Shown piece by piece: positions 7,803 to 14,225 of a stretch of DNA of 14,225 nt; positions within the stretch are counted from its first letter, which is position 1, and each line of letters opens with the position of its first letter. The notes under the pieces are model-generated. The model saw nothing but the letters and a program-made list of their open reading frames with translations, did not search any database and was not told where the DNA came from. The stretch lies in assembly GCA_050248375.1 (NCBI GenBank), contig JBFWSL010000064.1, forward strand, positions 1 through 14,225. Reading direction: 5' to 3'. A program made the position numbers and the translations under genes. The DNA comes from JAYZVT01 sp050248375. Lineage in GTDB: Bacteria > Pseudomonadota > Alphaproteobacteria > Rhizobiales > Methyloligellaceae.

Positions 7803-9395
7803 CTAAAATCCGGCCGCGGCCCCATCCGAGCGGGGATCGCTCGCCCCTTCGATGACGCCATCGGGGGAGCGCACCAGGGCGCCCGCATGGCCCATCACCT
7901 CGTCGAAGGGACCGATGACCTCGACATCGTGGCCGGCCTTGCGGAGCTGGTCATATACCCGGTCGGGGAAGCGGCTCTCGATGCGCAGGTTGGTGGTTTC
8001 CGCGCCCCAGGTCCGCCCCAGCAGCCAGCGCGGCGCGGCGATGGCCCGGGCCAGCGGCTGGCCATGCAGGACATGGCGGGTGAACACCGCCGCCTGGGTC
8101 TGGGGCTGGCCCTCGCCGCCCAGCGTGCCGTAGGGCATGACGCGGCCGTCCTTCAGCAGCGCCATGGCCGGCTGGATGGTATGGAACGGCCTGCGGCCGG
8201 GCTCCAGGGCGTTCACCGCCCCGGGGTCCAGGCGGAAGCTGGCGCCGCGGTTCTGCCAGATGGCGCCGGTGCCGGGCAGCACCATGCCGGAGCCGAACTC
8301 CCAGTAGATGCTCTGGATGAAGCTGACCGCCCTGCCCTCGCCGTCGATGGCGCCGAGCCAGACGGTGTCGCCGGGGACGGCTGGCTGGGGCCAGGGCAGC
8401 GCCGTCTTCATGTCGATGCGGCCGGCCAGCTCGTCGAGCCTGGCGTTCTTCAGGAAACCGCGCGGGTCGGCCTTCATGTAATCCGGGTCGGTGACATGGG
8501 CGTCGCGCACCAGGAAGGCCTGCTTGGTGGCCTCGACCAGCCCGTGCACATAGGCGAAGTCATCGACGCTTTTCACGCCGAGGCGTTCGAACAGCCCGAG
8601 GATCATCAGCGAGGCCAGGCCCTGGGTAGGCGGCGGCATGTTGTAGGCCGTGCCGGCCGACAGCTTCACGGACAGCGGCTCCACCATGCGGGCACGGAAG
8701 CCCTGCAGGTCGCCAAGCCGCAGCGGGCTGCCGGCGGCCTCAAGGTCCCTGGCCAGGCCGCGGGCGACATCGCCGCGATAGAAATCGTTGAGGCCGGCCT
8801 CGACCAGGCGCTCCAGCGTTGCCGCCACCCTGGGCTGCTTGAGGATAAAGCCTTCACCCGGCACCTTGCCGCTGGAAAGGAAGGTCTCCGCGAAGCCCGG
8901 CACGGCCTTCAGCTCGCCCGCCTTGGCGGCGAGATTGATGGCCAGAGAACGGGAGACGGGCACGCCGTCGCGGGCGTGGGCGATGGCGTCGGCGAGGATG
9001 CGGGACAGCGGCACGTTGCGGCCGCACCTGTCGCACAGCTTGAGCGCGCGCCACCAGCCCGAGACCGCGCCCGCCACGGTGAGCGCGCCCAGCGGTCCGC
9101 GCGCGGGGATGGCGTCCGCATGACCCGCCTCGCGGTAGAAGCCGATGGAGGCCAGTCCCGCCGCGGGCCCGCAGGCGTCGATGGCGACGGGCGGCCTGCC
9201 GCCCTCGCTCACCAGCCAGAAATTGTCGCCGCCGAGGGCGTTCATATGCGGGTAGACCACCATGATGGTGGCGGCGGCGGCGACCATGGCCTCGATGGCG
9301 TTGCCGCCGTCGCGCAGCACGCCGAGACCGGCGGAAGCCGCGAGATGATGCGGCGCGACGACCATGCCGCGCAGCGAGCGTGCGGAGTAAAGCAT
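7803..9395 (-). CDS. Gamma-glutamyltransferase family protein (Ntn hydrolase)
   Basis: The 530-residue protein follows the Ggt pattern. The N-terminal segment MVVAPHHLAASAGLGVLRDGGNAIEA and ALGGDNFWLV lead into a large-subunit part. Then GDTVWLGAIDGEGRAVSFIQ contains the Thr that, in this family, becomes the N-terminal nucleophile of the small subunit after self-cleavage. Later family segments are GLASLMILGLFERLG before the cleavage site, and PFHTIQPAMALLKDGR plus YGTLGGEGQPQTQ after it. The C-terminus ends IEGASDPRSDGAAAGF, as is common here. Family members cleave or transfer gamma-glutamyl groups from glutathione-like substrates, but many paralogues act on other amides, so the substrate is open. 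No signal peptide is visible, unlike periplasmic GGT, which suggests a cytoplasmic enzyme. Only a weak Shine-Dalgarno precedes the ATG at 9395. Confidence 0.88.
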   Translation of the reverse strand: MLYSARSLRGMVVAPHHLAASAGLGVLRDGGNAIEAMVAAAATIMVVYPHMNALGGDNFWLVSEGGRPPVAIDACGPAAGLASIGFYREAGHADAIPARGPLGALTVAGAVSGWWRALKLCDRCGRNVPLSRILADAIAHARDGVPVSRSLAINLAAKAGELKAVPGFAETFLSSGKVPGEGFILKQPRVAATLERLVEAGLNDFYRGDVARGLARDLEAAGSPLRLGDLQGFRARMVEPLSVKLSAGTAYNMPPPTQGLASLMILGLFERLGVKSVDDFAYVHGLVEATKQAFLVRDAHVTDPDYMKADPRGFLKNARLDELAGRIDMKTALPWPQPAVPGDTVWLGAIDGEGRAVSFIQSIYWEFGSGMVLPGTGAIWQNRGASFRLDPGAVNALEPGRRPFHTIQPAMALLKDGRVMPYGTLGGEGQPQTQAAVFTRHVLHGQPLARAIAAPRWLLGRTWGAETTNLRIESRFPDRVYDQLRKAGHDVEVIGPFDEVMGHAGALVRSPDGVIEGASDPRSDGAAAGF

Positions 9396-9421
9396 TTTCA
9401 GTCCCTTGCAGGCGCCCCGTG

Positions 9422-9439
9422 CGCCGGGGAGCCCCGGCG
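9422..9439. repeat. GC-rich palindrome in the Ggt leader
   Basis: CGCCGGGG and CCCCGGCG are perfect 8-bp inverted arms separated by AG. It lies between the possible promoter and start of the Ggt-family gene, so it could fold in the leader RNA. In this GC-rich context it may have no role. Confidence 0.35.
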
Positions 9440-9444
9440 GGGCC

Positions 9445-9472
9445 GTTATACGCGGTGGCCGTTTGGCTGCAA
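9445..9472 (-). promoter_or_regulatory. Possible promoter of the Ggt-family gene
   Basis: On the minus strand TATAAC (9450-9445) matches five of six bases of a -10 box. It sits 16 bp after a weak -35, TTGCAG (9472-9467). The distance to the ATG at 9395 is about 50 bp. Confidence 0.35.
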
Positions 9473-9507
9473 ACGCGGATGTTCAACCGTGGCGGAAACA
9501 CACAATC

Positions 9508-9542
9508 GTCGTCCTCCGGCTTGACCGGAGGACCCAGTAACC
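9508..9542 (+). repeat. Left 35-bp arm, REP-like hairpin
   Basis: The arm is the exact reverse complement of 9860-9894. It is itself palindromic: GTCCTCCGG (9511-9519) pairs with CCGGAGGAC (9525-9533) around loop CTTGA. It ends in CCAGTAACC next to the GIY-YIG gene. Similar CCTCCGG/CCGGAGG palindromes with a TTGAC or GTCAA centre are, to my recollection, common dispersed repeats in alphaproteobacterial genomes. Confidence 0.9.
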
Positions 9543-9556
9543 AGCAGCCTTGCTGA

Positions 9557-9859
9557 ATGGGCACCGAACGCCGCTACTATGTTTACATTCTTTCCAGTGG
9601 AATTGGCGGCACTCTCTACGTTGGCATGACCAATGATCTTATGCGGCGTATCTGGGAGCACCGTGAGAAACTGGCTGATGGGTTTACCAAAAAATATGGC
9701 GTCACCCGACTTGTCTATTACGAGCCGTTCGATGACGCCGAAAACGCCATCAGGCGTGAAAAGCGACTGAAGAGATATAACCGCTCATGGAAGATCGCAC
9801 TGATCGAAGAGCAAAACCCCAACTGGATCGACCTCTATCCTTCCATCGCAAACCCCTGA
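9557..9859 (+). CDS. Small GIY-YIG nuclease-domain protein
   Basis: This single-domain protein of 100 residues has the GIY-YIG core of the YhbQ/UPF0213-like group. The first motif is YYVYIL (residues 7-12), the second is LYVGMTNDL (20-28) with the YVG version of YIG, followed by RRIWEHR with R30, R31, E34 and H35. Next come GFTKKYG, RLVYYEPF, and AIRREKRLKRY containing the expected metal-binding Glu E68. The tail NPNWIDLYPS is also usual in this group. All catalytic residues look present, so it is probably a competent nuclease. Base use is less GC-rich than its neighbours (runs such as AAAAAATATGGCG near 9690), consistent with transfer. No Shine-Dalgarno is evident before the ATG at 9557, which lies only 14 bp from the left hairpin. 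Confidence 0.9.
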   Translation: MGTERRYYVYILSSGIGGTLYVGMTNDLMRRIWEHREKLADGFTKKYGVTRLVYYEPFDDAENAIRREKRLKRYNRSWKIALIEEQNPNWIDLYPSIANP

Positions 9860-9894
9860 GGTTACTGGGTCCTCCGGTCAAGCCGGAGGACGAC
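9860..9894 (-). repeat. Right 35-bp arm, REP-like hairpin
   Basis: The arm starts on the base after the GIY-YIG stop and is the exact reverse complement of 9508-9542. Stem GTCCTCCGG and CCGGAGGAC flank loop TCAAG. Its position right after the stop means it could also end or stabilise the nuclease transcript. Its last 12 bases are the first 12 bases of the tandem array. Confidence 0.9.
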
Positions 9895-10055
9895 AGAAAA
9901 GGAACCGGAGGACGACAGAAAAGGAACCGGAGGACGACAGAAAAGGAACCGGAGGACGACAGAAAGGGAGCCGGAGGACAGAAAAGGGAGCCGGACGACA
10001 GAAAAGGAGGGACAACAGGAGAAAGGGCGGCAGGCGACAGGAGAGCCGGATGACA
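9883..10055. repeat. 22-bp tandem array seeded by the right arm
   Basis: Units start at 9883, 9905, 9927 and 9949. The first three are identical 22-mers beginning CCGGAGGACGACAGAAAA; the fourth differs in two bases. Two shortened 20-bp units follow at 9971 and 9991. A degraded purine-rich tail then runs to CCGGATGAC near 10046-10054. Period 22 is not a multiple of three and no gene spans it. It fills the space between the GIY-YIG gene and the end of the ArsR-type gene. The plus strand is strongly purine-biased. Confidence 0.9.
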
Positions 10056-10067
10056 TGCGTCAAACTC

Positions 10068-10760
10068 TCAGTCCGGCAATTCGACGCCAAAAGCCTCGCG
10101 GAAGCCACGTTCGCCCTTCGCGGTGATCGTGACCGCGCGGCTGTCCGGGATACGCCCAATCCAGCCCCTGTCGAAGCAGCGGCTGGCCAACGCCGCGCCC
10201 AGCGCGCCGGCGAGATGCGGACGGCGCTCGCTCCAGTCCAGGCAGGGGCGGCAGAAAGGCCGCCGCAGGCCCGACACCGAAGGCACGTCGATGCCGAAGC
10301 GCGAGAGCGCCCGCGTACCCGTCGCGGTGAGTTCGCCACCGTCGTTATCGAGATGCAGGAGACCTTGCGCCCGCAGACCGTCGGCGAGGGCGACGCCGAG
10401 TTGCCCCGCCAGGTGGTCGTAGCAGGTGCGGGCGCGGCGCAGGGCGGCGTCGATGCGTGACGGAGGCCGGTAGCGCGCCGGTCCGGCGGCGGCGACGGCC
10501 ATGACGCTCTCCAGCATCTGGCCCACCTCGCGGGAGGCGAGCCGGTAGTAGCGGTGGCGCCCCTGCCTGCTGACCGCGAGCAGACGCCCGTCGGTGAGGC
10601 GTGCAAGGTGGCCACTCGCCGTCTGCGGTGTGACGCGGGCATGGAAAGCCAGCTCGCTCGCCGTCAGCGCGCGGCCATCGAGGAGCGCGGCCAGCATGTT
10701 GGCGCGGGCGGGATCTCCGATCAGCGCGCCGACCTCGGCGAAATTGGGGGGCGTGGACAT
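10068..10760 (-). CDS. ArsR-family winged-helix transcriptional regulator
   Basis: This 230-residue protein is about twice the length of a minimal ArsR/SmtB protein. Residues 8-75 form the winged helix: VGALIGDPARANMLAALLDG, then ELAFHARVTPQTASGHLARL as helix-turn-helix, then RQGRHRYYRLA as the wing. The long C-terminal part carries RRPFCRPCLDWSERRPHLAG with C170 and C173 in a CxxC arrangement, seen in a longer ArsR subgroup. C113 and C195 are also present. The classic ELCVCDL arsenic site is absent, so the signal is unknown. A thiol or metal signal is possible. It ends close to the tandem array and is divergent from the DUF1127 gene, with an 18-bp palindrome between the two starts that may be its operator. 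Confidence 0.85.
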   Translation of the reverse strand: MSTPPNFAEVGALIGDPARANMLAALLDGRALTASELAFHARVTPQTASGHLARLTDGRLLAVSRQGRHRYYRLASREVGQMLESVMAVAAAGPARYRPPSRIDAALRRARTCYDHLAGQLGVALADGLRAQGLLHLDNDGGELTATGTRALSRFGIDVPSVSGLRRPFCRPCLDWSERRPHLAGALGAALASRCFDRGWIGRIPDSRAVTITAKGERGFREAFGVELPD

Positions 10761-10804
10761 CCCGGCAGCCTAGCCGCGCGGCCCGCCCGGGCCAAGACCG
10801 CACA

Positions 10805-10822
10805 CTTCGGTATTCACCGAAG
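10805..10822. promoter_or_regulatory. 18-bp palindrome, candidate operator
   Basis: CTTCGGTATTCACCGAAG has perfect 7-bp arms around ATTC. It lies 45 bp upstream of the ArsR-type start and 10 bp upstream of the DUF1127 start, where a shared or autoregulatory operator would be expected. ArsR proteins bind short imperfect palindromes of this general size. No clean promoter could be placed around it. Confidence 0.5.
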
Positions 10823-10831
10823 CGTTCGCGC

Positions 10832-11059
10832 ATGACCTCGCGGACAGCGCCCGGCATGGTCGCGCCCATGCCGATGCGATCCCCCATCCCTTACCGGCGG
10901 CGCGGCCTGCGTCATCTGCGGATATGGATTTCGCTGTGCCTCGCGCGGCGGAGGGAGCGCAGAGCCCTCGCCCGCCTCGATCGACGTCTGCTGGAAGACG
11001 TGGGGCTGACATCCGGCGACGCGCGCGAGGAATCGCGCAAGCCCTGCTGGAAGCCGTGA
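10832..11059 (+). CDS. DUF1127 small basic protein
   Basis: The 75-residue peptide ends in the DUF1127 signature: ARRRERRALARLDRRLLEDVGLTSGDAREESRKPCW matches the family's Arg-rich helix, the L-D-x-x-LL-x-D-V/I-GL core, and the conserved Trp before the C-terminus. Family members are small basic proteins common in alphaproteobacteria. Some have been linked to RNA turnover, phosphate or carbon metabolism and stress, but the role here is open. Start is uncertain: ATG at 10832 has no clear Shine-Dalgarno and ATGs at 10856, 10868 and 10874 are alternatives, the later ones giving a peptide closer to the family core. It is divergent from the ArsR-type gene. Confidence 0.75.
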   Translation: MTSRTAPGMVAPMPMRSPIPYRRRGLRHLRIWISLCLARRRERRALARLDRRLLEDVGLTSGDAREESRKPCWKP

Positions 11060-11078
11060 AATCCGGCGGCTTTCCCCA

Positions 11079-11105
11079 TTGACCCCTAGACCCTCTAGGT
11101 ATAGC
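11079..11105 (+). promoter_or_regulatory. Promoter with embedded operator before the PadR gene
   Basis: TTGACC (11079-11084) and TATAGC (11100-11105) are separated by exactly 15 bp, and those 15 bp are the palindrome CCTAGACCCTCTAGG (11085-11099). The first 11 bases of it, CCTAGACCCTC, recur in direct orientation at 11117-11127, 32 bp on. A repressor bound here would block RNA polymerase. The 15-bp spacing is shorter than the usual 17, so the basal promoter may be weak. Confidence 0.55.
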
Positions 11106-11113
11106 TTTCCCGC

Positions 11114-11548
11114 ATGCCTAGACCCTCGATGCATATACGCTCCACGGGCAAACCGGCCGCCGACTTCACCAGCCGGGCCTATTGGAACGGCACCATCAAG
11201 ATGAGCCTGTCGAAGTTCTTCATCCTGTGCGTGCTGCACCAGCGGCCCATGCACGGATACGAGATCGCGCGCGCGGTGGAGAGCGCCACCAACGGCTGCT
11301 GCTCGCCTACGGAAGGAACGATCTATCCCTCTCTCCGCGACTTCGAGGACGGCGGATATGTCACCTCCAATAGCGAGGTGGTCTCCGGGCGCGAGCGCAA
11401 GGTGTACACGCTGACGGACAAGGGGCGCGAGGCTTTCAAGGTCGCGGTTGAGGCATGGATGGAGATCACGCAATGCCTGGTCGCGTCCGAACAGGTGGCG
11501 GCGGCAGGTTCCTGCGGCTGCGGGCCGGAAGGCAAGAAAGCACAATGA
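11114..11548 (+). CDS. PadR-family transcriptional regulator with Cys pairs
   Basis: The winged helix is of PadR type: MSLSKFFILCVLHQRPMHGY, EIARAVESATNG, then the family-typical EGTIYPSLRDFEDGGYV and wing GRERKVYTLTDKGREAF. The 144 residues include C39, C62-C63 in NGCCSPTEG, C121, and a C-terminal C134-x-C136. This number of cysteines is unusual for PadR and could form a thiolate site for a soft metal or metalloid; that is inference. Start is uncertain: ATG 11114 would place the second operator copy inside codons 2-5, while ATG 11129 (MHIRSTGKPA) leaves it in the leader. Neither has a good Shine-Dalgarno. The stop overlaps the next gene's ATG by 4 bp, so it is probably the local regulator of the flavoprotein operon. 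Confidence 0.85.
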   Translation: MPRPSMHIRSTGKPAADFTSRAYWNGTIKMSLSKFFILCVLHQRPMHGYEIARAVESATNGCCSPTEGTIYPSLRDFEDGGYVTSNSEVVSGRERKVYTLTDKGREAFKVAVEAWMEITQCLVASEQVAAAGSCGCGPEGKKAQ

Positions 11549-12975
11549 CAAAGGAGCTTCCCGTCGCGGTGATCGGCGCTGGCCCGGTGGGCCTGGCCGC
11601 CGCGGCGCACCTGATCGCGCGCGGCATGACGCCGGTCATTTTCGAGCGCGGCCCGGACGCGGGACACGCCATCGCCCAGTGGGCGCATGTGCGGCTGTTC
11701 TCGCCCTGGCGCTATAACGTCGACCGCGCCGCGCGCGCGCTGCTGGAAGACAACGGCTGGCGTGAACCCGACCCGGAAGCACTGCCGACCGGAGGGGAAC
11801 TGCTCGAGACCTACCTGCTGCCGCTGGCGCGGCATCCGGAGATCGCGGGCCGTCTCACCTGCGACGCCGAAGTGACGGCAATCGCCCGAGATGGCGCGAG
11901 CAAGATCAGCGGCGGTGGGCGGGAGGAACTTCCCTTCCGAATCCGCTGGCGGGACGCGGGAGGCACGACAAGGCACACGCTGGCGCGCGCGGTCATCGAC
12001 ACCTCCGGCACATGGTTCAGCCCCAACCCGATGGGAGCCGACGGCCTGCCCGTTCCCGGAGAGAGGGAAGCGAACGGGGCCATCGCCTACGGCATTCCCG
12101 ACGTGCTCGGCCGGGAACGGAAAAGCTATGCCGGGGCCCGGGTGCTGGTGGTCGGCTCGGGCGACTCCGCCATCAACACGGTGCTCGACCTGCTGAAGCT
12201 GAAGGAGGCCGAGCCCGCCACACAGATTTCGTGGGCCTGGCGGCGGCGGCGCAACCGGCGCATCGCCAATGGCGGCGAAGGCGATCAACTCGCGGCGCGC
12301 GGCTCCCTTTCGGGTGCGGGGCTGCGCGCAATGCGGAGCGGTGACGTGACCATGCTCGCACCCTTCGCCGCGGATCTCATCGAGCGGGCGGGCAACGGCC
12401 TGAAGGTGAATGGCTGGCTGAACGCAGCCAGACACACGGTCGAAGCGGACCGCATCGTCGTCGCGGCGGGTTTCCGCCCGGATGTCTCGATGCTCGGGGA
12501 AATACGGATCGCCCTGGATCCTGTAGTAGAGGCCACACCTGCCCTCGCGCCGCTGATCGATCCCAACCTGCATTCCTGCGGGACCGTGCGGCCGCACGGT
12601 GCGGCCGAGCTGTCCCATCCGGAGAAGGATCTCTTCATCGCGGGCGCCAAGAGCTACGGCCGCGCGCCGACCTTCCTCATGGCCACGGGCCACGAGCAGG
12701 TCCGCTCCATAGCGGCGTTCCTGGCCGGAGACATGGAGGCGGCGGCACGGGTGGAACTGGAACTGCCCGAGACCGGCGTATGCATTACGGACGATCCCGA
12801 AGGCGAGGAGGCCGCCTGTTGCGGCGGCCCCTCCCCCCAGCCCTCCGCCTGCTGCGCCGATGACGCGGCGGCAAAAGCGGAAGGCAAATCCGGCTGCGGC
12901 TGCGAACCGGCCAAGGAATTGCCCGTGAAGACATCCTCGTCCTGTTGCGGAGGAGAACGCGCGCGCGGCGCCTAG
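11545..12975 (+). CDS. FAD/NAD(P)-dependent monooxygenase-like flavoprotein with Cys-rich tail
   Basis: The ATG at 11545 overlaps the PadR stop (ATGA) with GGAAGG upstream and gives 476 residues. The N-terminal FAD site is VAVIGAGPVGLAAA (G11-x-G-x-x-G16). A second Rossmann motif, VLVVGSGDSAIN (200-211), should bind NAD(P)H. A C-terminal FAD-domain segment reads DLFIAGAKSYGRAPTFLMAT, followed by GHEQVRSIAAFLAGD. This is the two-dinucleotide layout of flavin monooxygenases and related disulfide-independent oxidoreductases. After residue 410 comes a low-complexity tail with C413, CC 425-426, CC 436-437, C451-x-C453 and CC 467-468, likely a metal(loid)-binding extension. Putative flavin monooxygenases called ArsO or ArsV occur in arsenic operons. 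The resemblance of context and cysteines suggests a similar role, but the assignment is not proven. Confidence 0.85.
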   Translation: MTKELPVAVIGAGPVGLAAAAHLIARGMTPVIFERGPDAGHAIAQWAHVRLFSPWRYNVDRAARALLEDNGWREPDPEALPTGGELLETYLLPLARHPEIAGRLTCDAEVTAIARDGASKISGGGREELPFRIRWRDAGGTTRHTLARAVIDTSGTWFSPNPMGADGLPVPGEREANGAIAYGIPDVLGRERKSYAGARVLVVGSGDSAINTVLDLLKLKEAEPATQISWAWRRRRNRRIANGGEGDQLAARGSLSGAGLRAMRSGDVTMLAPFAADLIERAGNGLKVNGWLNAARHTVEADRIVVAAGFRPDVSMLGEIRIALDPVVEATPALAPLIDPNLHSCGTVRPHGAAELSHPEKDLFIAGAKSYGRAPTFLMATGHEQVRSIAAFLAGDMEAAARVELELPETGVCITDDPEGEEAACCGGPSPQPSACCADDAAAKAEGKSGCGCEPAKELPVKTSSSCCGGERARGA

Positions 12976-13090
12976 CTCCGACAGGTGTGCAGGGCGGCCA
13001 TGCCGCATTGGCTGTTGCGGCGCAATCGCGGCGGCAGTAAGCGGTTAAGCGAGGAAACGTCCGGCTGCGGAGGAAGCGGAAGAACCGCTC

Positions 13091-14225
13091 GTGACAGCAA
13101 GCTCCGACCAGGGTGAGAAACGATCGCCGTCCGCAAAAGGCGCCGGCGGCGGGCATTTCTGGTTCATAACCGGACTGGGCGCGGGGCAGATCGTTTCCTG
13201 GGGCTCGTTCTATTACAGCTTTCCCCTCATCGTGGAGCCGATGGGCAAGGAGCTTGGCCTCAGCAAGCCCGACCTCTATCTCGGCGCGACCATAGGGCTG
13301 GCGCTGGCGGGCCTGATCGCCTACCCGGTCGGCGCGGCCATCGACCGGGGCCGGGGACGCGCGGTCATGGCCATCGGCTCGGCCATCGGCGGCCTGCTGC
13401 TGCTGGGGTGGTCGCAGTCGCACGGGCTGCTCAGCTTCTATCCCCTGCTCGCCGGCCTCGGGCTGGTGCAGGCGATGACGCTCTACGAGCCCGCCTTCGC
13501 GGTGGTGGCCCGGCGCTTCGGGGCCGATGCGCGCAAGGGCATCACGGCGCTCACGCTATGGGGCGGTTTCGCCTCCACCGTGTTCGTGCCGCTGATCCAG
13601 TGGCTGCTCGACACCTCGGGATGGCGCGGGGCGCTTATGGTGCTCGGGCTCATCAACCTGGGGTTCTGCGTCGCGCTCTACTTCGTCACCATCAACCCCA
13701 AGGCGGACAAGGCGCCGCTGATGCGCCCGGAAGGGGCCAATATGGCCAAGGCGCTGGAAGGACGCACGGCGGTGAAATGGGCCATGGGCAAGCCTGTGTT
13801 CTGGGGCCTTCTCGCCGCCTATGCGCTGTTCATGCTGACCCATTCGGCGTTCATCTTCCATCTCTACCCGATGCTGCTGGAGCGCGGCTACGACGCCGCC
13901 ACCGCGGTGGCGGCCATCGCCATCTTCGGCCCGTCGCAGGTGGCGGGGCGCATCGGCATCTGGCTGATCGCCTCGAACCGGTCGATCAGGGTCATCGGCA
14001 TGTTCGCCACGCTGCTGTTCCCGATCGGCCTGGCCCTGCTCTACGCGGAGTCGCTGGGCTTCTGGGCCCCTGCCCTGTTCGCGCTCGTCTACGGCGCGGC
14101 GAACGGCATCTTCACCATCGTGCGCGGGCTGGCAGCGGCGGAGATGCTGACGCGGGAGGCTTACGGCGCGATCAATGGCGCGCTGGCCGCGCCGTCCACG
14201 GTGATGCGCGCCATCGCGCCACTCG
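13091..14225 (+). CDS. MFS transporter (3' end outside window)
   Basis: A frame starting at GTG 13091 (GGAA nine bases upstream) runs open to the window edge, with 378 residues visible. It is a major facilitator with about ten visible hydrophobic segments. The first is FWFITGLGAGQIVSWGSFYY and the second LGATIGLALAGLIAYPVG, followed by the loop motif GAAIDRGRGR (81-90), the MFS motif A form GxxxDRxxxR. A longer cytoplasmic loop near residues 200-235 (NPKADKAPLMRPEG) separates the two six-helix halves. It lies 115 bp after the flavoprotein on the same strand with no terminator seen, so it probably belongs to the same operon and exports the substrate or product of that enzyme. Its substrate cannot be read from the sequence. 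The GTG start fits the hydrophilic N-terminus, but no better alternative was visible upstream. Confidence 0.88.
   Translation, partial: MTASSDQGEKRSPSAKGAGGGHFWFITGLGAGQIVSWGSFYYSFPLIVEPMGKELGLSKPDLYLGATIGLALAGLIAYPVGAAIDRGRGRAVMAIGSAIGGLLLLGWSQSHGLLSFYPLLAGLGLVQAMTLYEPAFAVVARRFGADARKGITALTLWGGFASTVFVPLIQWLLDTSGWRGALMVLGLINLGFCVALYFVTINPKADKAPLMRPEGANMAKALEGRTAVKWAMGKPVFWGLLAAYALFMLTHSAFIFHLYPMLLERGYDAATAVAAIAIFGPSQVAGRIGIWLIASNRSIRVIGMFATLLFPIGLALLYAESLGFWAPALFALVYGAANGIFTIVRGLAAAEMLTREAYGAINGALAAPSTVMRAIAPL

Larger units (their letters stand above)
9508..9894. mobile_element. Inverted-repeat-bounded GIY-YIG unit
   Basis: A 387-bp unit consists of a 35-bp arm, 14 bp, a 303-bp GIY-YIG gene, and a second 35-bp arm that begins on the base after the stop codon. 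The two arms are perfect reverse complements over all 35 bp and the match ends abruptly on both sides. There is nothing else inside. This tight packing around a nuclease gene suggests a small mobile or formerly mobile element. No target-site duplication is evident; the right flank is replaced by a tandem array, which may have erased one. Confidence 0.6.

Noticed and set aside
7761..9524. A 587-codon plus-strand frame opposite the Ggt-family gene
   Set aside because: No motif is visible, and the minus strand encodes a complete Ggt-family protein with its catalytic Thr region.
9787..10053. An open frame running from the GIY-YIG gene through the tandem array
   Set aside because: It starts inside the GIY-YIG gene in another frame, and the 22-bp period is not a multiple of three, so the repeat is not a protein repeat.
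9883..10055. The array as a CRISPR locus
   Set aside because: Units abut directly with no unique spacers, and no cas gene is nearby.
11323..13008. A 561-codon minus-strand frame opposite the flavoprotein
   Set aside because: It is a shadow of the FAD/NAD(P)-binding gene; composition is Arg/Gly/Pro-rich with no domain.

Overview
This is a GC-rich window with strong G/C bias at third codon positions. The gene families (a CbpA/CbpM pair, a DUF1127 peptide, redoxin- and cupin-type hypotheticals, and a GIY-YIG gene between REP-like palindromes ending in CCGGAGGACGAC) point to an alphaproteobacterium. That placement is inference from family resemblance. I saw no rRNA, tRNA, CRISPR array, transposase or replication origin.

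Layout: positions 2-988 (+) hold the 3' part of a MurG-like glycosyltransferase. It converges on a leftward pair: a 1023-residue ABC-transporter-like protein with a C-terminal cyclic-nucleotide-binding domain, followed by a small class I methyltransferase. The ABC-like protein is unusual. Every catalytic motif of its nucleotide-binding domain is degenerate, and about 320 residues are inserted between the Q-loop and signature regions. A divergent cupin-like gene follows (4981-5655, +). Next comes a run of leftward genes: gamma-glutamyltransferase family protein, DnaJ-like CbpA, its modulator CbpM (4-bp overlap with cbpA), and an exported redoxin preceded by a perfect inverted repeat that contains its Shine-Dalgarno.

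Positions 9508-9894 form a compact mobile-looking unit: a 100-residue GIY-YIG nuclease gene bounded by a perfect 35-bp inverted repeat, each arm itself a hairpin. A 22-bp tandem array grows out of the right arm and decays with distance from it. Beyond that lie an ArsR-type regulator (leftward) and a DUF1127 peptide (rightward), with an 18-bp palindrome between them.

The right end (11079-14225) looks like one operon: PadR-type repressor, FAD/NAD(P)-dependent monooxygenase-like flavoprotein with a Cys-rich tail (CC, CC, CxC, CC), and an MFS transporter cut by the window edge. The regulator and flavoprotein overlap by 4 bp, and the promoter has a 15-bp palindrome exactly filling the gap between its -35 and -10. 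The cysteine content and gene order suggest detoxification of a thiophilic metalloid such as arsenic or antimony. That is inference; nothing in the sequence proves the substrate.

The strongest candidates for something little described are the inverted-repeat-bounded GIY-YIG unit with its array, the ABC-like protein with a dead-looking ATPase plus an apparently intact cNMP pocket, and the Cys-tailed flavoprotein operon.
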